Assembly: GCA_027488845.1 (NCBI GenBank)
Contig: JAIYBC010000033.1
Location: 83,358-147,357 of the forward strand
DNA length: 64,000 nucleotides
Source of the DNA: Verrucomicrobiales bacterium
Lineage (GTDB): Bacteria > Verrucomicrobiota > Verrucomicrobiia > Limisphaerales > UBA9464
Direction of reading: 5' to 3'
Shown one piece after another: positions 51,212-59,670 of this stretch (positions are counted from its first letter, which is position 1; each line of letters begins with the position of its first letter). The notes under the pieces are model-generated. The model searched no databases. It was not told where the DNA came from and saw only the letters and a program-made list of their open reading frames with translations. A program made the translations under genes and the position numbers.

Positions 51212-52666
51212 TCACTTCGGACCGGCCTTGGCCTGGGGCGTCTCAGGACCGGCCCAGAACCAGTTCCACCGCGTGCCGTCCTTCGTCTTCTCGGTCTTCA
51301 CCATCCCGAAGAGGAAGCCGGTCCGTGTTCCCGTGGGCGTCACATCCCGACGCCAGAGGTTCCACAGCACCGAACGGCTCGAGGTTCCGGCCTTGGGATT
51401 GGCCTCGGCACGGTAGACCGACCACACCGGAGTCCAACTGCGGGCGATCCCTTCGTTGTGGGGAAAGGCGCCTTCCGCCAAGGCCAGCACCTGGAAATGT
51501 TCGCGGCCGGCCCGGTCCTTCCAATGGTAGGCCAACGGCCAGAGCGATCGCCGCCGATACTCCTGGCCCGTCTGGCGGTTCCGCTCCGAGACGTCGCTCC
51601 AGAGGTAGAAGAAGGAACGGGTCTGTTCCCGCTCCAGGTTCTCGGTCCGGAGGAGCTTGTGGGTGTAGGCGGGCCAGAGCAGGAAGTCGCTGGTCAGGTT
51701 CGTGTTCGAGGCCCGTCCCCAAAGCGGCCACAACCTGCGCGAGACCTTGTCGCCGTCGGCCCATCCGACGAACGGCCACGGCGCGCCCCATTCCTCATAG
51801 CGCATCTCACCCCGGCTCACCGTGTGGGTCAGGAACGGCCAGAACAACGTGGTGTTGTCCAATTCCGGCGAACGCCTCAGCGCGAACAAAGGCAGCACGG
51901 CCCGGTTGGTCGTCGCGTTCGGAGTCCCGATGCCGGTGGTCTCCGTCAAACCGAACGGCCAAAGCAGGAACCGCTTCCCATGGCCCGGCACCACTTCCGG
52001 CAGATCCGTGATCGCATTGGTGCGCGTCAACGGCACCCGCGTCTCCGTGCCGTAGATCGGCCAGAGCTGCCACCCCTCGGCGCCACCGTGTCGCCGATGG
52101 AAGAACGGGAACAGGTAGTTGTCGGTCACGACATCCCGCTTCCGCGTCTGGACCCACACCGGCATCGCGACGAACCGGATCTCATCCCGGAACAACCGAC
52201 CCCGCAACGTGCCGTACAACGGCAGCAGCGCGCGGTAACGCTTCGCGGGATCCGTCGAATCCTGTCGGAAATAGAACGGGAACACCGTGAACCGGTCGGT
52301 GTCGCCGCCATCGACGGAGGGCCCACCCGACCAGCTCAACAGCTCCAGGATCTGCCAGCGGTACTGCCCGCCGTAACGGTCGTAGGAAACCAGCGGATAG
52401 AGCGCCTCGACCTGGGTCCGCTCGACCCCGACCTCATGACGGAACGAGACGAAGGGATTCAGTCCCCATCCCTCCAGCGACGGCGTGGTCTCGCTCCACA
52501 ACAGCGGACCGGCGGCCTCGGTGCGCCAGCCCGGCTCCAGGGTCAGCGGGAATCCATGGACCAACGGCCCCGCCTCGATCGTCGGCGCGCCGCCGTGCAG
52601 TCGCACCGCGGCCGACGCGACGGCGATCGTCACCGGCAACCACTTCAATGAGGCGGGAAGTCCCAT
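51212..52666 (-). CDS. Aromatic-rich conserved protein of unknown function
   Basis: A 484-residue exported protein (signal around LPVTIAVASAAV) dominated by short beta-like units with W-P, Y-P and F-P pairs: LYPLVSYDR, VFPFYFRQ, LLPLYGTL, LFPFFHRRHGG, LWPIYGTE, LLWPFGLT, LFWPFLTH, LWPLWGRA, LLWPAYTHK, LWPLAYHWK. Regular spacing of these units (roughly 25-45 residues) suggests a beta-barrel or propeller; an outer-membrane barrel is plausible. I do not recognise a named family. It is divergent from the NhaD gene with 107 bases between starts. Confidence 0.78.
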   Translation of the reverse strand: MGLPASLKWLPVTIAVASAAVRLHGGAPTIEAGPLVHGFPLTLEPGWRTEAAGPLLWSETTPSLEGWGLNPFVSFRHEVGVERTQVEALYPLVSYDRYGGQYRWQILELLSWSGGPSVDGGDTDRFTVFPFYFRQDSTDPAKRYRALLPLYGTLRGRLFRDEIRFVAMPVWVQTRKRDVVTDNYLFPFFHRRHGGAEGWQLWPIYGTETRVPLTRTNAITDLPEVVPGHGKRFLLWPFGLTETTGIGTPNATTNRAVLPLFALRRSPELDNTTLFWPFLTHTVSRGEMRYEEWGAPWPFVGWADGDKVSRRLWPLWGRASNTNLTSDFLLWPAYTHKLLRTENLEREQTRSFFYLWSDVSERNRQTGQEYRRRSLWPLAYHWKDRAGREHFQVLALAEGAFPHNEGIARSWTPVWSVYRAEANPKAGTSSRSVLWNLWRRDVTPTGTRTGFLFGMVKTEKTKDGTRWNWFWAGPETPQAKAGPK

Positions 52667-52773
52667 GCTGCTGGGTGGCCAGCCTTGCGAACGCACGGGA
52701 AAGGGTCAAGGGACGGTGGGCCGGGAGCTTTGATGCTGTCGCCACCGGGGCTCCACCACTACGCTCGACACCC

Positions 52774-54210
52774 ATGGATGCCGCGCATGCCGCCATCACC
52801 CCGAACCCGTGGATGGTTCTCCCATTCGCCCTCCTGCTCGGACTCATCGCCCTGGCTCCGCTGTTGTTCGCCGGATGGTGGGGAAGGAACTACCCGAAGG
52901 TGGCCCTCGCCCTCGGTGCCATCACCATCGGCTACTACCTCTTCGGACTCGGCGCAGGACAGCGCGTCGGACACACCGCCGTCGAGTACGTGAGCTTCAT
53001 CTGCCTCATCGGCTCCCTCTACGTCGTCAGCGGCGGCATCCTGGTCAACGTGAAGGGCGAGGCGACCCCCCTCGAGAACATGCTGTTCCTCCTGTTCGGA
53101 GCGCTCATCGCCAATGTCCTCGGCACCACCGGGGCCTCGATGCTGCTCATCCGTCCTTGGATCCGCATGAACCGCTACCGGGTCACCGCCCACCATGTCG
53201 TGTTCTTCATCTTCATCGTCTCCAACGTCGGCGGCGCCCTGACACCCATCGGAGATCCCCCACTCTTCCTCGGCTACCTGAAGGGCATTCCGTTCTGGTG
53301 GGTCGCGGAACACTGCTGGCCCATGTGGCTGGTGGCCACGGGAACGCTGCTCGCCATGTTCCTGTTCGTCGACACGCGGAACTACCACCGGGCACCGAAG
53401 GCGGTTCGCGAGCAGCTCGCGGAACCGGTGGACTCCTGGCAGTTCCAAGGCGGGATCAACGTCCTCTTCCTGGCGGTGATCCTCGGGGCCGTCTTCATCA
53501 ACCAACCCGCCTTCCTCCGCGAGGCCCTGATGCTGGGTGCCGCCATCGGATCCTACTTCCTCACCCCGAAACGCATCCACCAGGCCAACGACTTCAATTT
53601 CCACCCCGTCCAGGAGGTCGCCATCCTGTTCATCGGCATCTTCGCCACCATGATGCCCGCCCTCGACCTGCTCGAGGCGCAGTCCAAGGGCCTCGGCTCG
53701 CCCTCCCTCGGGTTCTTTTTCTGGGGATCCGGCATCCTCAGCAGCGTGCTCGACAACGCCCCGACCTACCTCTGCTTCCTCAAGGCCATCTTCGGCGCCT
53801 ACATCGACGCCGACTCCATCGCCCAGGTCCAACACCTCGTCGCCACCGGTGGATCCGACATCGGCACCTTCGTCCACGGCGACCATGCCCCGGAAATCCG
53901 GGCCACCTGGGATGCCCTGACCAAGTACCATCCCAACCTGATCGCCGCCAAATCCGCCTCGGTGGAAGACATCGAAGTCGCCTTCCTTCTCGGCAATCCC
54001 AAGTTCAATAACTTTATCGTTGCCGTAAGCTGCGGCGCCGTGTTCTTCGGGGCCAATACCTACATCGGAAACGGGCCCAATTTCATGGTCAAGGCCATCG
54101 CCGACCAGAACAAGGTGCACACGCCGGATTTCCTCTCCTACATCGGCAAGTTCACCCTCCCGATCATGCTGCCGATGCTGCTGATCGTCTGGGCGCTGTT
54201 CTTCCGGTAG
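52774..54210 (+). CDS. nhaD: NhaD-type sodium/proton antiporter
   Basis: A 478-residue polytopic membrane protein with about eleven helices, of the ion transporter (IT) superfamily. Landmarks: MLLIRPWIRMN after the first half helices, FFIFIVSNVGGALTPIGDPPLFLGYLKGIPFWW (the signature of NhaD with the GDPPLF motif) and SVLDNAPTYLCFLK in the second half. It exports Na+ or Li+ in exchange for protons. A loop of about 60 residues (VQHLVATGGSDIG ... EDIEVAF) separates late helices. The ATG at 52774 is the likely start; the upstream frame to 52648 is unsupported. Confidence 0.9.
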   Translation: MDAAHAAITPNPWMVLPFALLLGLIALAPLLFAGWWGRNYPKVALALGAITIGYYLFGLGAGQRVGHTAVEYVSFICLIGSLYVVSGGILVNVKGEATPLENMLFLLFGALIANVLGTTGASMLLIRPWIRMNRYRVTAHHVVFFIFIVSNVGGALTPIGDPPLFLGYLKGIPFWWVAEHCWPMWLVATGTLLAMFLFVDTRNYHRAPKAVREQLAEPVDSWQFQGGINVLFLAVILGAVFINQPAFLREALMLGAAIGSYFLTPKRIHQANDFNFHPVQEVAILFIGIFATMMPALDLLEAQSKGLGSPSLGFFFWGSGILSSVLDNAPTYLCFLKAIFGAYIDADSIAQVQHLVATGGSDIGTFVHGDHAPEIRATWDALTKYHPNLIAAKSASVEDIEVAFLLGNPKFNNFIVAVSCGAVFFGANTYIGNGPNFMVKAIADQNKVHTPDFLSYIGKFTLPIMLPMLLIVWALFFR

Positions 54211-54520
54211 GTGCCCAACCGCCTGCGGGGGAGACGATTGCAGCAACTCAACTTGGACCTCGGCTTGTTCATCTCGAAGGGTGACAGGCCTACGGACCCA
54301 GAGGAGTCCTGCGAAGAGGCTTCGAAAGCCCGTTTCCAGGGTCAAATCGGACTAAACCGACGCCGATCCGTCTGCAACCTATCATGCAAGACGTTGTGGT
54401 GAAATGGGTTGTGACAAATTGAAATTTCCACTGGAACCACGTTTTCTCCCTGCCAGACTTTCGCCGTTGGTTCTCCAGAGGGAGGTCCAAGGGTCGCAAC
54501 GGCCGGAGGAACTTCCTCAT

Positions 54521-54605
54521 ATCGAGCTCCCGTGAGGGATATCGATAAAGGGGGATTAGTTTGGTTGTTTGGGTTAGGCGGGCGTCGAAAGGCGCCCGCT
54601 TTTTT
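54521..54605 (+). ncRNA. Candidate small structured RNA ending in a terminator
   Basis: A stem-loop (ATCGA/TCGAT around 54521-54546, inner TCCC-GTGA-GGGA with a GNRA-type tetraloop) is followed after about 30 bases by a full intrinsic terminator. The 5' end and promoter cannot be placed; a longer RNA starting near 54410 is possible. It could also be a long 3' UTR of nhaD. Confidence 0.35.
54577..54605 (+). terminator. Strong intrinsic terminator
   Basis: GCGGGCG (54578-54584) pairs perfectly with CGCCCGC (54093-like 3' arm, 54593-54599), loop TCGAAAGG, then six Ts (54600-54605). It stops transcription from nhaD or from a separate small RNA. Confidence 0.85.
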
Positions 54606-54709
54606 GTTTCCCAAAGCAGCCGGTCGGCAATGGCCGTTTCGGCCGCAGGCGAAGGAACCCGTGGTCGAGTCCGTCGTGTCTTTTGAGGGGAATTCACCCC
54701 GGAATGGAA

Positions 54710-54824
54710 GGTACGAGCGATGTGCGGCGGAACCGACCGGGGCGTCGACCGAATGTCCGGAACTGATCATGCCCGCCGCTTGTCATCACCCGGGCTGCCG
54801 GTACTCTGACTCCCGAAACGTACC
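54710..54824 (+). promoter_or_regulatory. Structured leader with competing helices before the DUF6580-like gene
   Basis: CGTACC at 54819-54824, directly before the GTG start, can pair with GGTACG at 54710-54715 (closing a 103-base loop) or with GGTAC at 54800-54804 (small hairpin). Inside, GCGGCGG (54724-54730) pairs with CCGCCGC (54773-54779). The two exclusive pairings at the start codon resemble a riboswitch expression platform. No known riboswitch class is certain; the piece CCCGCCGCTTGTCA is only loosely B12-box-like. Confidence 0.4.
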
Positions 54825-55493
54825 GTGCCGGAAAGCCTGAAAAAACTGATGCCCTGGGTCTTCGCCCTGCTGCTCGGACTGAGCCGCTGGCCGGATTTGC
54901 TGCCGCCCAACTTCAGCGCCGTGTATGCCCTGTGCCTTTGCGCCGGCCTCTTCTTCCAGGGCCGGATGGCTTGGTCATTGCCGCTGGGCACGCTCCTGGT
55001 TTCGGACATCCTGCTGAATTGCTGGTACCAGTTCGGCCGTGGCTACGACGTCTGGAACCGGGCCACCTTGGTGTATCTGGCAGGCAACTACGTCGGATAT
55101 GCCGTGCTCTTCCTCTTGGGCAGGGGGCTTTCCCCGGTGGCGCGCTGGCCGCGGGCCCAAAGGATCCTGCCATCGATCGCCGCGGGGGTTTTCGGCGCCC
55201 TGCTCTTCTACGTGGTCACCAACACCTTGGCCTGGCTGCTCAATCCGTTTCGCAATCCGGAGTACGTGAAGACCCTCGCCGGATGGTGGGTCGCCCTCAC
55301 CGCAGGAACCAAGGGTTGGCCCCAAACCTGGGAATTCCTGCGCAACAGCCTCCTCGGCAGCGCCCTGTTCAGCGCCCTCTTCGCCGTGACCTGGCAGAAT
55401 TCCCCCGCCGAATCCCCGGCCGAGAAGGGTGAGGAGGCGCCGGAACCGGAGCCCGCCGCCGAAAACGCCGAGGCCGACGGCTCCGCCGCCTAG
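54825..55493 (+). CDS. DUF6580-like membrane protein
   Basis: A 222-residue integral membrane protein with about five helices. The N-terminal PWVFALLLGLSRWPDLLPPNFSAVYALCLCAGLFF and the later SLPLGTLLVSDILLN fit the DUF6580 pattern, a family resembling substrate-binding (S) components of ECF transporters; the role of vitamin uptake is a guess. The last 35 residues are a Glu/Pro/Ala-rich cytoplasmic tail (AEKGEEAPEPEPAAENAEADGSAA). GTG at 54825 directly abuts the leader's CGTACC; the ATG at 54849 is an alternative start. Confidence 0.72.
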   Translation: MPESLKKLMPWVFALLLGLSRWPDLLPPNFSAVYALCLCAGLFFQGRMAWSLPLGTLLVSDILLNCWYQFGRGYDVWNRATLVYLAGNYVGYAVLFLLGRGLSPVARWPRAQRILPSIAAGVFGALLFYVVTNTLAWLLNPFRNPEYVKTLAGWWVALTAGTKGWPQTWEFLRNSLLGSALFSALFAVTWQNSPAESPAEKGEEAPEPEPAAENAEADGSAA

Positions 55494-55546
55494 ACCCTCC
55501 TCGGCGCCACGCCATCGAACCGAAACCGGTCCACCCAGGATCCTCA

Positions 55547-56017
55547 ATGAAGGTCGGCCTGCTTTCCGACACCCACGGCCACCTGGATCCGCGGATCCCG
55601 AAGCTGTTCCATGGGGTGGACCACATCCTCCACGCCGGCGACATCGGCCACGATGGCATCATCGCCGACCTCGGTCTCGTCGCGCCGGTGACGGCCGTGT
55701 TGGGAAACAACGACATCGGGATGCACTACCGCGAGACGGAGGCCGTGACGCTCGGGGACCAGGTGTTCCTCGTGCACCACATCGTCCAACCGACCGCCCT
55801 CCACGACCGACTCGCCCGCAGCGTCGCCCATCATCGCCCGGCCTTCCTCATCTTCGGACATACCCACATGAGGCACGACTCGGTGGTGGACGGCGTGCGC
55901 TTCATCAATCCCGGCTACTGCGGTCGTCCGCGTTTCCGGCAGGACCGGAGCGTGGCGGTGCTCGAGTTGGGAACCGGCGAATCGATCCTGACCTGGCACC
56001 TCCTGGGAACGACATGA
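55547..56017 (+). CDS. YfcE/MJ0936 family metallophosphoesterase
   Basis: A 156-residue calcineurin-like phosphodiesterase of the small YfcE type. Metal-binding motifs are LLSDTHGH (Asp8, His10), ILHAGDIGHDG (Asp32), VLGNNDIG, VHHIV and IFGHTHMR. It hydrolyses phosphodiesters such as cyclic nucleotides or bis-pNPP in vitro; the natural substrate is unknown. Its stop overlaps the start of the aldolase gene (ATGA), so the two are coupled. SD is not obvious. Confidence 0.9.
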   Translation: MKVGLLSDTHGHLDPRIPKLFHGVDHILHAGDIGHDGIIADLGLVAPVTAVLGNNDIGMHYRETEAVTLGDQVFLVHHIVQPTALHDRLARSVAHHRPAFLIFGHTHMRHDSVVDGVRFINPGYCGRPRFRQDRSVAVLELGTGESILTWHLLGTT

Positions 56018-56661
56018 CCCCGAACCGAATCCACCGCGCCGGACGCCTGGTCGCCGCCCGCATCATCGCCGTCCTCCGCGCCCGGTCGGCGGAACAGGTG
56101 CCCTTCATCGCGGAGGCGCTCGTCGCCGGCGGTGTCACGGCGATCGAGGTGACCACATCCACGCCCGAGTTCGCGCGGGCGATCCGGGAGACTCGGTCGG
56201 CGCTCGGCGCCTCCGCCTTCGTCGGGGCCGGCACCCTGCTTTCCGAGGCGCAGGCCGGCGCCGCCGTCGACGCCGGCGCGGAGTTCCTCGTCAGCCCGGT
56301 GTTGCGACCCGGCTTGATGCCCCTCGCGCTGGCCGCCGAGACGCCGATCCTCCTGGGCGCCTACACGCCGACCGAATGCCAGGCGGCCCACGAGATGGGC
56401 TCGGACTTCGTGAAGCTCTTCCCGGCCGACACGCTTGGACCCGCCTACATCCGGTCCCTGCGCGCGCCGTTGCCCCATCTGCGGGTCGTTCCGACCGGAG
56501 GCGTGACCGTGGAGAATGTCGGCGAGTTCCTGGCCGCCGGTTGCGCTGCGGTCGGCGTCGGTTCGAGCCTGCTGCGGAGCGAATGGATCGAAGCCGGCCG
56601 ATGGTCGGAATTGACGGCGCTCGCCGCCCGCTTCACCGCCGCGGCGGGCCATCGGAAGTAG
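56014..56661 (+). CDS. KDPG/KHG aldolase family (bifunctional 4-hydroxy-2-oxoglutarate / 2-dehydro-3-deoxyphosphogluconate aldolase)
   Basis: A 215-residue class I aldolase. Schiff-base Lys134 lies in DFVKLFPAD, general base Glu45 in TAIEVTTST, and FVGAGTLLS, PTGGVTVENVGEFLAAGC and AVGVGSSLL complete the phosphate-binding barrel. It cleaves 2-keto-3-deoxy-6-phosphogluconate (Entner-Doudoroff) or 4-hydroxy-2-oxoglutarate. It starts at 56014, overlapping the phosphodiesterase stop. The adjacent convergent 4-hydroxyproline epimerase family gene makes KHG an attractive alternative substrate, but this is only proximity. Confidence 0.9.
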   Translation: MTPNRIHRAGRLVAARIIAVLRARSAEQVPFIAEALVAGGVTAIEVTTSTPEFARAIRETRSALGASAFVGAGTLLSEAQAGAAVDAGAEFLVSPVLRPGLMPLALAAETPILLGAYTPTECQAAHEMGSDFVKLFPADTLGPAYIRSLRAPLPHLRVVPTGGVTVENVGEFLAAGCAAVGVGSSLLRSEWIEAGRWSELTALAARFTAAAGHRK

Positions 56662-56695
56662 GAGGTCCGGGAGGCAAGGCCCGCGGTCCCTGGCC

Positions 56696-57637
56696 TCACT
56701 CCACCCGGATTCCCCAGCAGAAGGGATCCGCGGGATCCAAGATCAACGTCGATTCCGCCGTGACATGGGCGGTGCCGGTCACCACCGGCAGGATCCGACC
56801 CGACGGCCGGTCCTCCCAGGTGAACCGGCCATGGAAGGCGCTTCCGAGGATGCCTTCCTGCACCCACTGCTCGCCCTCGGCGAGATCCCCGTCCGCCGCC
56901 AGGCAGGCGAGCTTGGCGCTGGTGCCCGTCCCGCACGGGGAACGGTCGTAGGCCTTCCCGGGACAGAGCACGAAATTGCGGGAATCGCCTCCGCTTCCAC
57001 CGGGGCCGAAAAGCTCCACATGGTCCACCTCGGGATAACCTTGGGCGTTCACCGCCTGGCGAATGCGCCAGGTCAGGTCGGTCAACGCCTCGACCGACGC
57101 CAGGTCCAGGGACCGCCCATGGCCGCCGACGAGGAAGAACCAGTTCCCGCCCCAGGCCACGTCACCGGTCACCGGACCGACGCCGGGGACATCGACGACC
57201 ACCCCGCGCGCCCGGCGGTAGGAAGCGACGTTGGCCACGGAAACCGAACCGTCGGCATTCAGGGTCGCCGTGACAGCGCCCACCGGCGTGTCGATCCGAT
57301 GGTCACCGGGCCCGATGCGGCCGAGGTGGGCGAGCGTGACCAGAAGGCCGATCGTTCCGTGGCCGCACATGCCGAGGGGACCGACGTTGTTGAAGAAGAT
57401 CACGCCGAAGGCACAGGTGGTGTCGTGCGGCGGAACGAGCAGGGCACCCACCAGGACGTCGGAGCCGCGCGGCTCGTTGACCACCGCGGAGCGGAACCGG
57501 TCGTGCTGGGCCCGAAACCGCTCCACCCGCGCGGCGAGCGGGCCGTCGCCGAGATCGGGAGCTCCCGAGACGACCACGCGGGTGGGTTCGCCGCCCGTGT
57601 GGGAATCGACGACGGAAATGCGTTGGGCGAGTGGCAT
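56696..57637 (-). CDS. Proline racemase / 4-hydroxyproline 2-epimerase family protein
   Basis: A 313-residue cofactor-independent racemase/epimerase. The two catalytic cysteines are Cys91 in LGMCGHGTIG and Cys235 in DRSPCGTGTSAK; the Cys/Cys pair (not Cys/Thr) fits epimerases and racemases rather than trans-3-hydroxyproline dehydratase. The VDSHTGGEPTRVV opening and VNEPRGSD also match. The DRSPCGTGTSA form with nearby GGDSRNFVLCPG favours 4-hydroxyproline epimerase. No other hydroxyproline catabolic gene sits beside it except the convergent aldolase. Located in the cytoplasm. Confidence 0.9.
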   Translation of the reverse strand: MPLAQRISVVDSHTGGEPTRVVVSGAPDLGDGPLAARVERFRAQHDRFRSAVVNEPRGSDVLVGALLVPPHDTTCAFGVIFFNNVGPLGMCGHGTIGLLVTLAHLGRIGPGDHRIDTPVGAVTATLNADGSVSVANVASYRRARGVVVDVPGVGPVTGDVAWGGNWFFLVGGHGRSLDLASVEALTDLTWRIRQAVNAQGYPEVDHVELFGPGGSGGDSRNFVLCPGKAYDRSPCGTGTSAKLACLAADGDLAEGEQWVQEGILGSAFHGRFTWEDRPSGRILPVVTGTAHVTAESTLILDPADPFCWGIRVE

Positions 57638-57722
57638 CGGATGGTGGATCGAAACGGAAACCCGGGCCGCCGTCTTGTCGCCGCAAGGCGATCACAAGGG
57701 CAACCCGGGCACAGGCAACCGG

Positions 57723-59381
57723 CTACTTCCGGTAGATGAACGCGCCTTCCGTCGAGATGCCGCAGTCGAAAAGCCAGCCCACAACACTCAGCCGACCCAG
57801 ATCAGAAACGGCGATGTCCCTCCCCGAACCACCGCTTCCTTGGACTCCGTGTCCAGGCTCCGGTCCAAATGACGGGGTTTCCACCCACGAATGCCGCCCG
57901 TTGTGGTCCAAGGCCCAGAGGAACGCATGGTTGGCATCGTAGCTGTGGACAGAACCGTCGGAGCGCGGGGTGGCCGGGGCTTCTTCCAGGTCGATCGCCG
58001 AGGAGGGATCAAAGTCGACGGAGCCCTGGAATGAGCCAGTGACGTAGAGATTGCAGCCGGTCGCATCAATGGCGATCGCCTTGGCGTAGCAATGCGAGTC
58101 GGCTTCCGGAGCGGCTCCGACGATCCATTCGAGGTTGAGCTTGATCCCCAGCTTGGCGACGTAGCCCACCCAACCGTTGGGGCTGGTCGCCGAAACCACG
58201 TCGTTCGTCCCAAAAACCAGCCCCCCACTGCTGTAGGCGTATCCAGTCACGAAGACCTCTCCGGCGGCATTGGAGACCAGACCCACCGCACTGTCGTCGG
58301 TCGCGTCGTTACCCAGGCACACCGCATTGTAGAGATCGCCGTCCGCCTCGAAGCTGGCGACAAAGCTGTCGTATTCCCACTCACCAGCGGTTTCCAAGGT
58401 TACGTACCCTCCGGTCGGAGTCGGGCCGAACACGATGGGACTGCCGTGGAGTTTGCCTGCGATTGCGACCCGCGGACCCGCAACGGTCACTCCAGTCGGA
58501 TAGACATGGCTGCCTGTGGTCGCGTACATCGGCCGAACCCATTCGAAATCGCCGGAAGCATTGAGCTTCAGGAGCAATCCGTAGCGGGCGCCCGAGGGAG
58601 CCGTGATCGAATGGGTCCCGGCACCCGGGTTGAAATCGACGCACCCGCCGTGGTTTCCAACCACATAGACACTTCCGGATTCGTCGACGGCCAAGTCGGA
58701 CGGATCGATGGAGATGGTTCCCGTGGAGGCGCCGATTTCCCGGATCCACCGGTAGTTGCCGGAGGGATCCAGTCGGGCCACGAACATCGCGTCTCCACCG
58801 GCGGAGTTCAGGTTCACAGGACTGGAAACACCCGAAGCGACCGTGCCTGGACCCCGGAGCCAGCCGACCGTGTACACATCGCCATCCGGAGCCACATGGA
58901 CCTTCTCGAAGTAGCCTTCGCCATCGACCTCGCGAGACCAGACCATCGACCCGTCGCGGTCGTATTTGACCAGCAATGCGTCCGGAGTTCCGGAATTGGC
59001 CACGAGCCATGGACCGGAACCGAGGCCATTGATGTCCACCGACGCTCCGTAGAAACGCCCTGCCACATACGTCGCGGTCAATCCCGTGGCGACACCCCAC
59101 CAGTCGAAACCGTACTCGTCGACCCGATGGACCCACTTCTGGCTGCTCTCGGGCACCGGCTCCACACACAGCCCGTCGGCCAGCTGTGGGGGCTGGACCA
59201 TTCCGGCCAGGCGCCCAACCGACGACGGGGTTCCGGGCGCACGGACCGCCGGTGGCCTCGCCGCATCGCGATTCATGGACTGGGAAGGACTCGAAGCCGG
59301 CTCGGAGCCGAATGTCACGACGGCCGACGCCGCCAACAGCGACAGGAGTCTCGAAGATGCGGTTCGGAGCAGGGATTGCAT
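57723..59381 (-). CDS. Secreted beta-propeller (SBBP-like) protein
   Basis: A 552-residue exported protein. Signal peptide MQSLLRTASSRLLSLLAASAV is followed by about eight SBBP-like units with the pattern YVAGRFYG ... DALLVKYDRDGSMVWSREVDGEG, MFVARLDPSGNYRWIREIGAS, YGLLLKLNASGDFEWVRPMY and VGYVAKLGIKLNLEWIVGAAP; many end in SGSVYVVGN or GEVFVTGYA blades, with VDFDPSSAIDLEE and VDFNPGAGTHSITAP as GEVDFNPG-like motifs. The protein ends abruptly with IYRK, so no C-terminal sorting signal. Its base composition looks lower in GC at third positions than neighbours, suggesting it may have been acquired. The frame extends upstream to 59594 without signal-like start. Confidence 0.78.
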   Translation of the reverse strand: MQSLLRTASSRLLSLLAASAVVTFGSEPASSPSQSMNRDAARPPAVRAPGTPSSVGRLAGMVQPPQLADGLCVEPVPESSQKWVHRVDEYGFDWWGVATGLTATYVAGRFYGASVDINGLGSGPWLVANSGTPDALLVKYDRDGSMVWSREVDGEGYFEKVHVAPDGDVYTVGWLRGPGTVASGVSSPVNLNSAGGDAMFVARLDPSGNYRWIREIGASTGTISIDPSDLAVDESGSVYVVGNHGGCVDFNPGAGTHSITAPSGARYGLLLKLNASGDFEWVRPMYATTGSHVYPTGVTVAGPRVAIAGKLHGSPIVFGPTPTGGYVTLETAGEWEYDSFVASFEADGDLYNAVCLGNDATDDSAVGLVSNAAGEVFVTGYAYSSGGLVFGTNDVVSATSPNGWVGYVAKLGIKLNLEWIVGAAPEADSHCYAKAIAIDATGCNLYVTGSFQGSVDFDPSSAIDLEEAPATPRSDGSVHSYDANHAFLWALDHNGRHSWVETPSFGPEPGHGVQGSGGSGRDIAVSDLGRLSVVGWLFDCGISTEGAFIYRK

Positions 59382-59670
59382 GGGGACGGATGGCGTTGGG
59401 TTCACGGCGGCACCACGGGCCATTGCCGAAGGCAGCGGCTCCGAGGTGAACCCAGGATCCCGCGAGCGCAGCGGGTCGACGCTGGGCAAGCTGGGCGCGA
59501 GAGCGGAAATCCGGCGCCCGTGCGTTTTCAGCCGGCTCGATGCTGAAGGAAGGAACCCACCTGCAGGCGTCTCCCCACATCCCCAGCCGCCCAACTGCGG
59601 AGGATCGCCTCGCCCTGGACGCCTTCGCGTTGGGCGCGAGGTCGGTCTTCGTCAGGACGGACTCGTCGAC

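Larger units (their letters stand above)
54211..54824. other. 614-base non-coding interval, lower GC than its surroundings
   Basis: No protein-coding gene is convincing here: the open frames on both strands lack starts, family similarity or codon bias. It contains a hairpin with a GTGA tetraloop (54521-54546), a strong intrinsic terminator (54577-54605) and, after it, a leader-like segment with two competing pairings (54710-54824). The base composition of 54211-54560 looks closer to 50-55 percent GC. Confidence 0.6.

Noticed and set aside
54480..54605. SRP RNA, 6S RNA, tmRNA or RNase P RNA in the nhaD downstream region
   Set aside because: The diagnostic motifs (SRP GGAAGG/AGCAG loop, tmRNA tag frame and tRNA-like end, RNase P GAGGAAAGTC core) are not found.
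54290..54770. Minus-strand frames of 135 and 142 codons in the 54.2-54.8 kb gap
   Set aside because: Low-complexity basic translations without family, start site or codon bias; the plus-strand terminator and stem-loops explain the region better.
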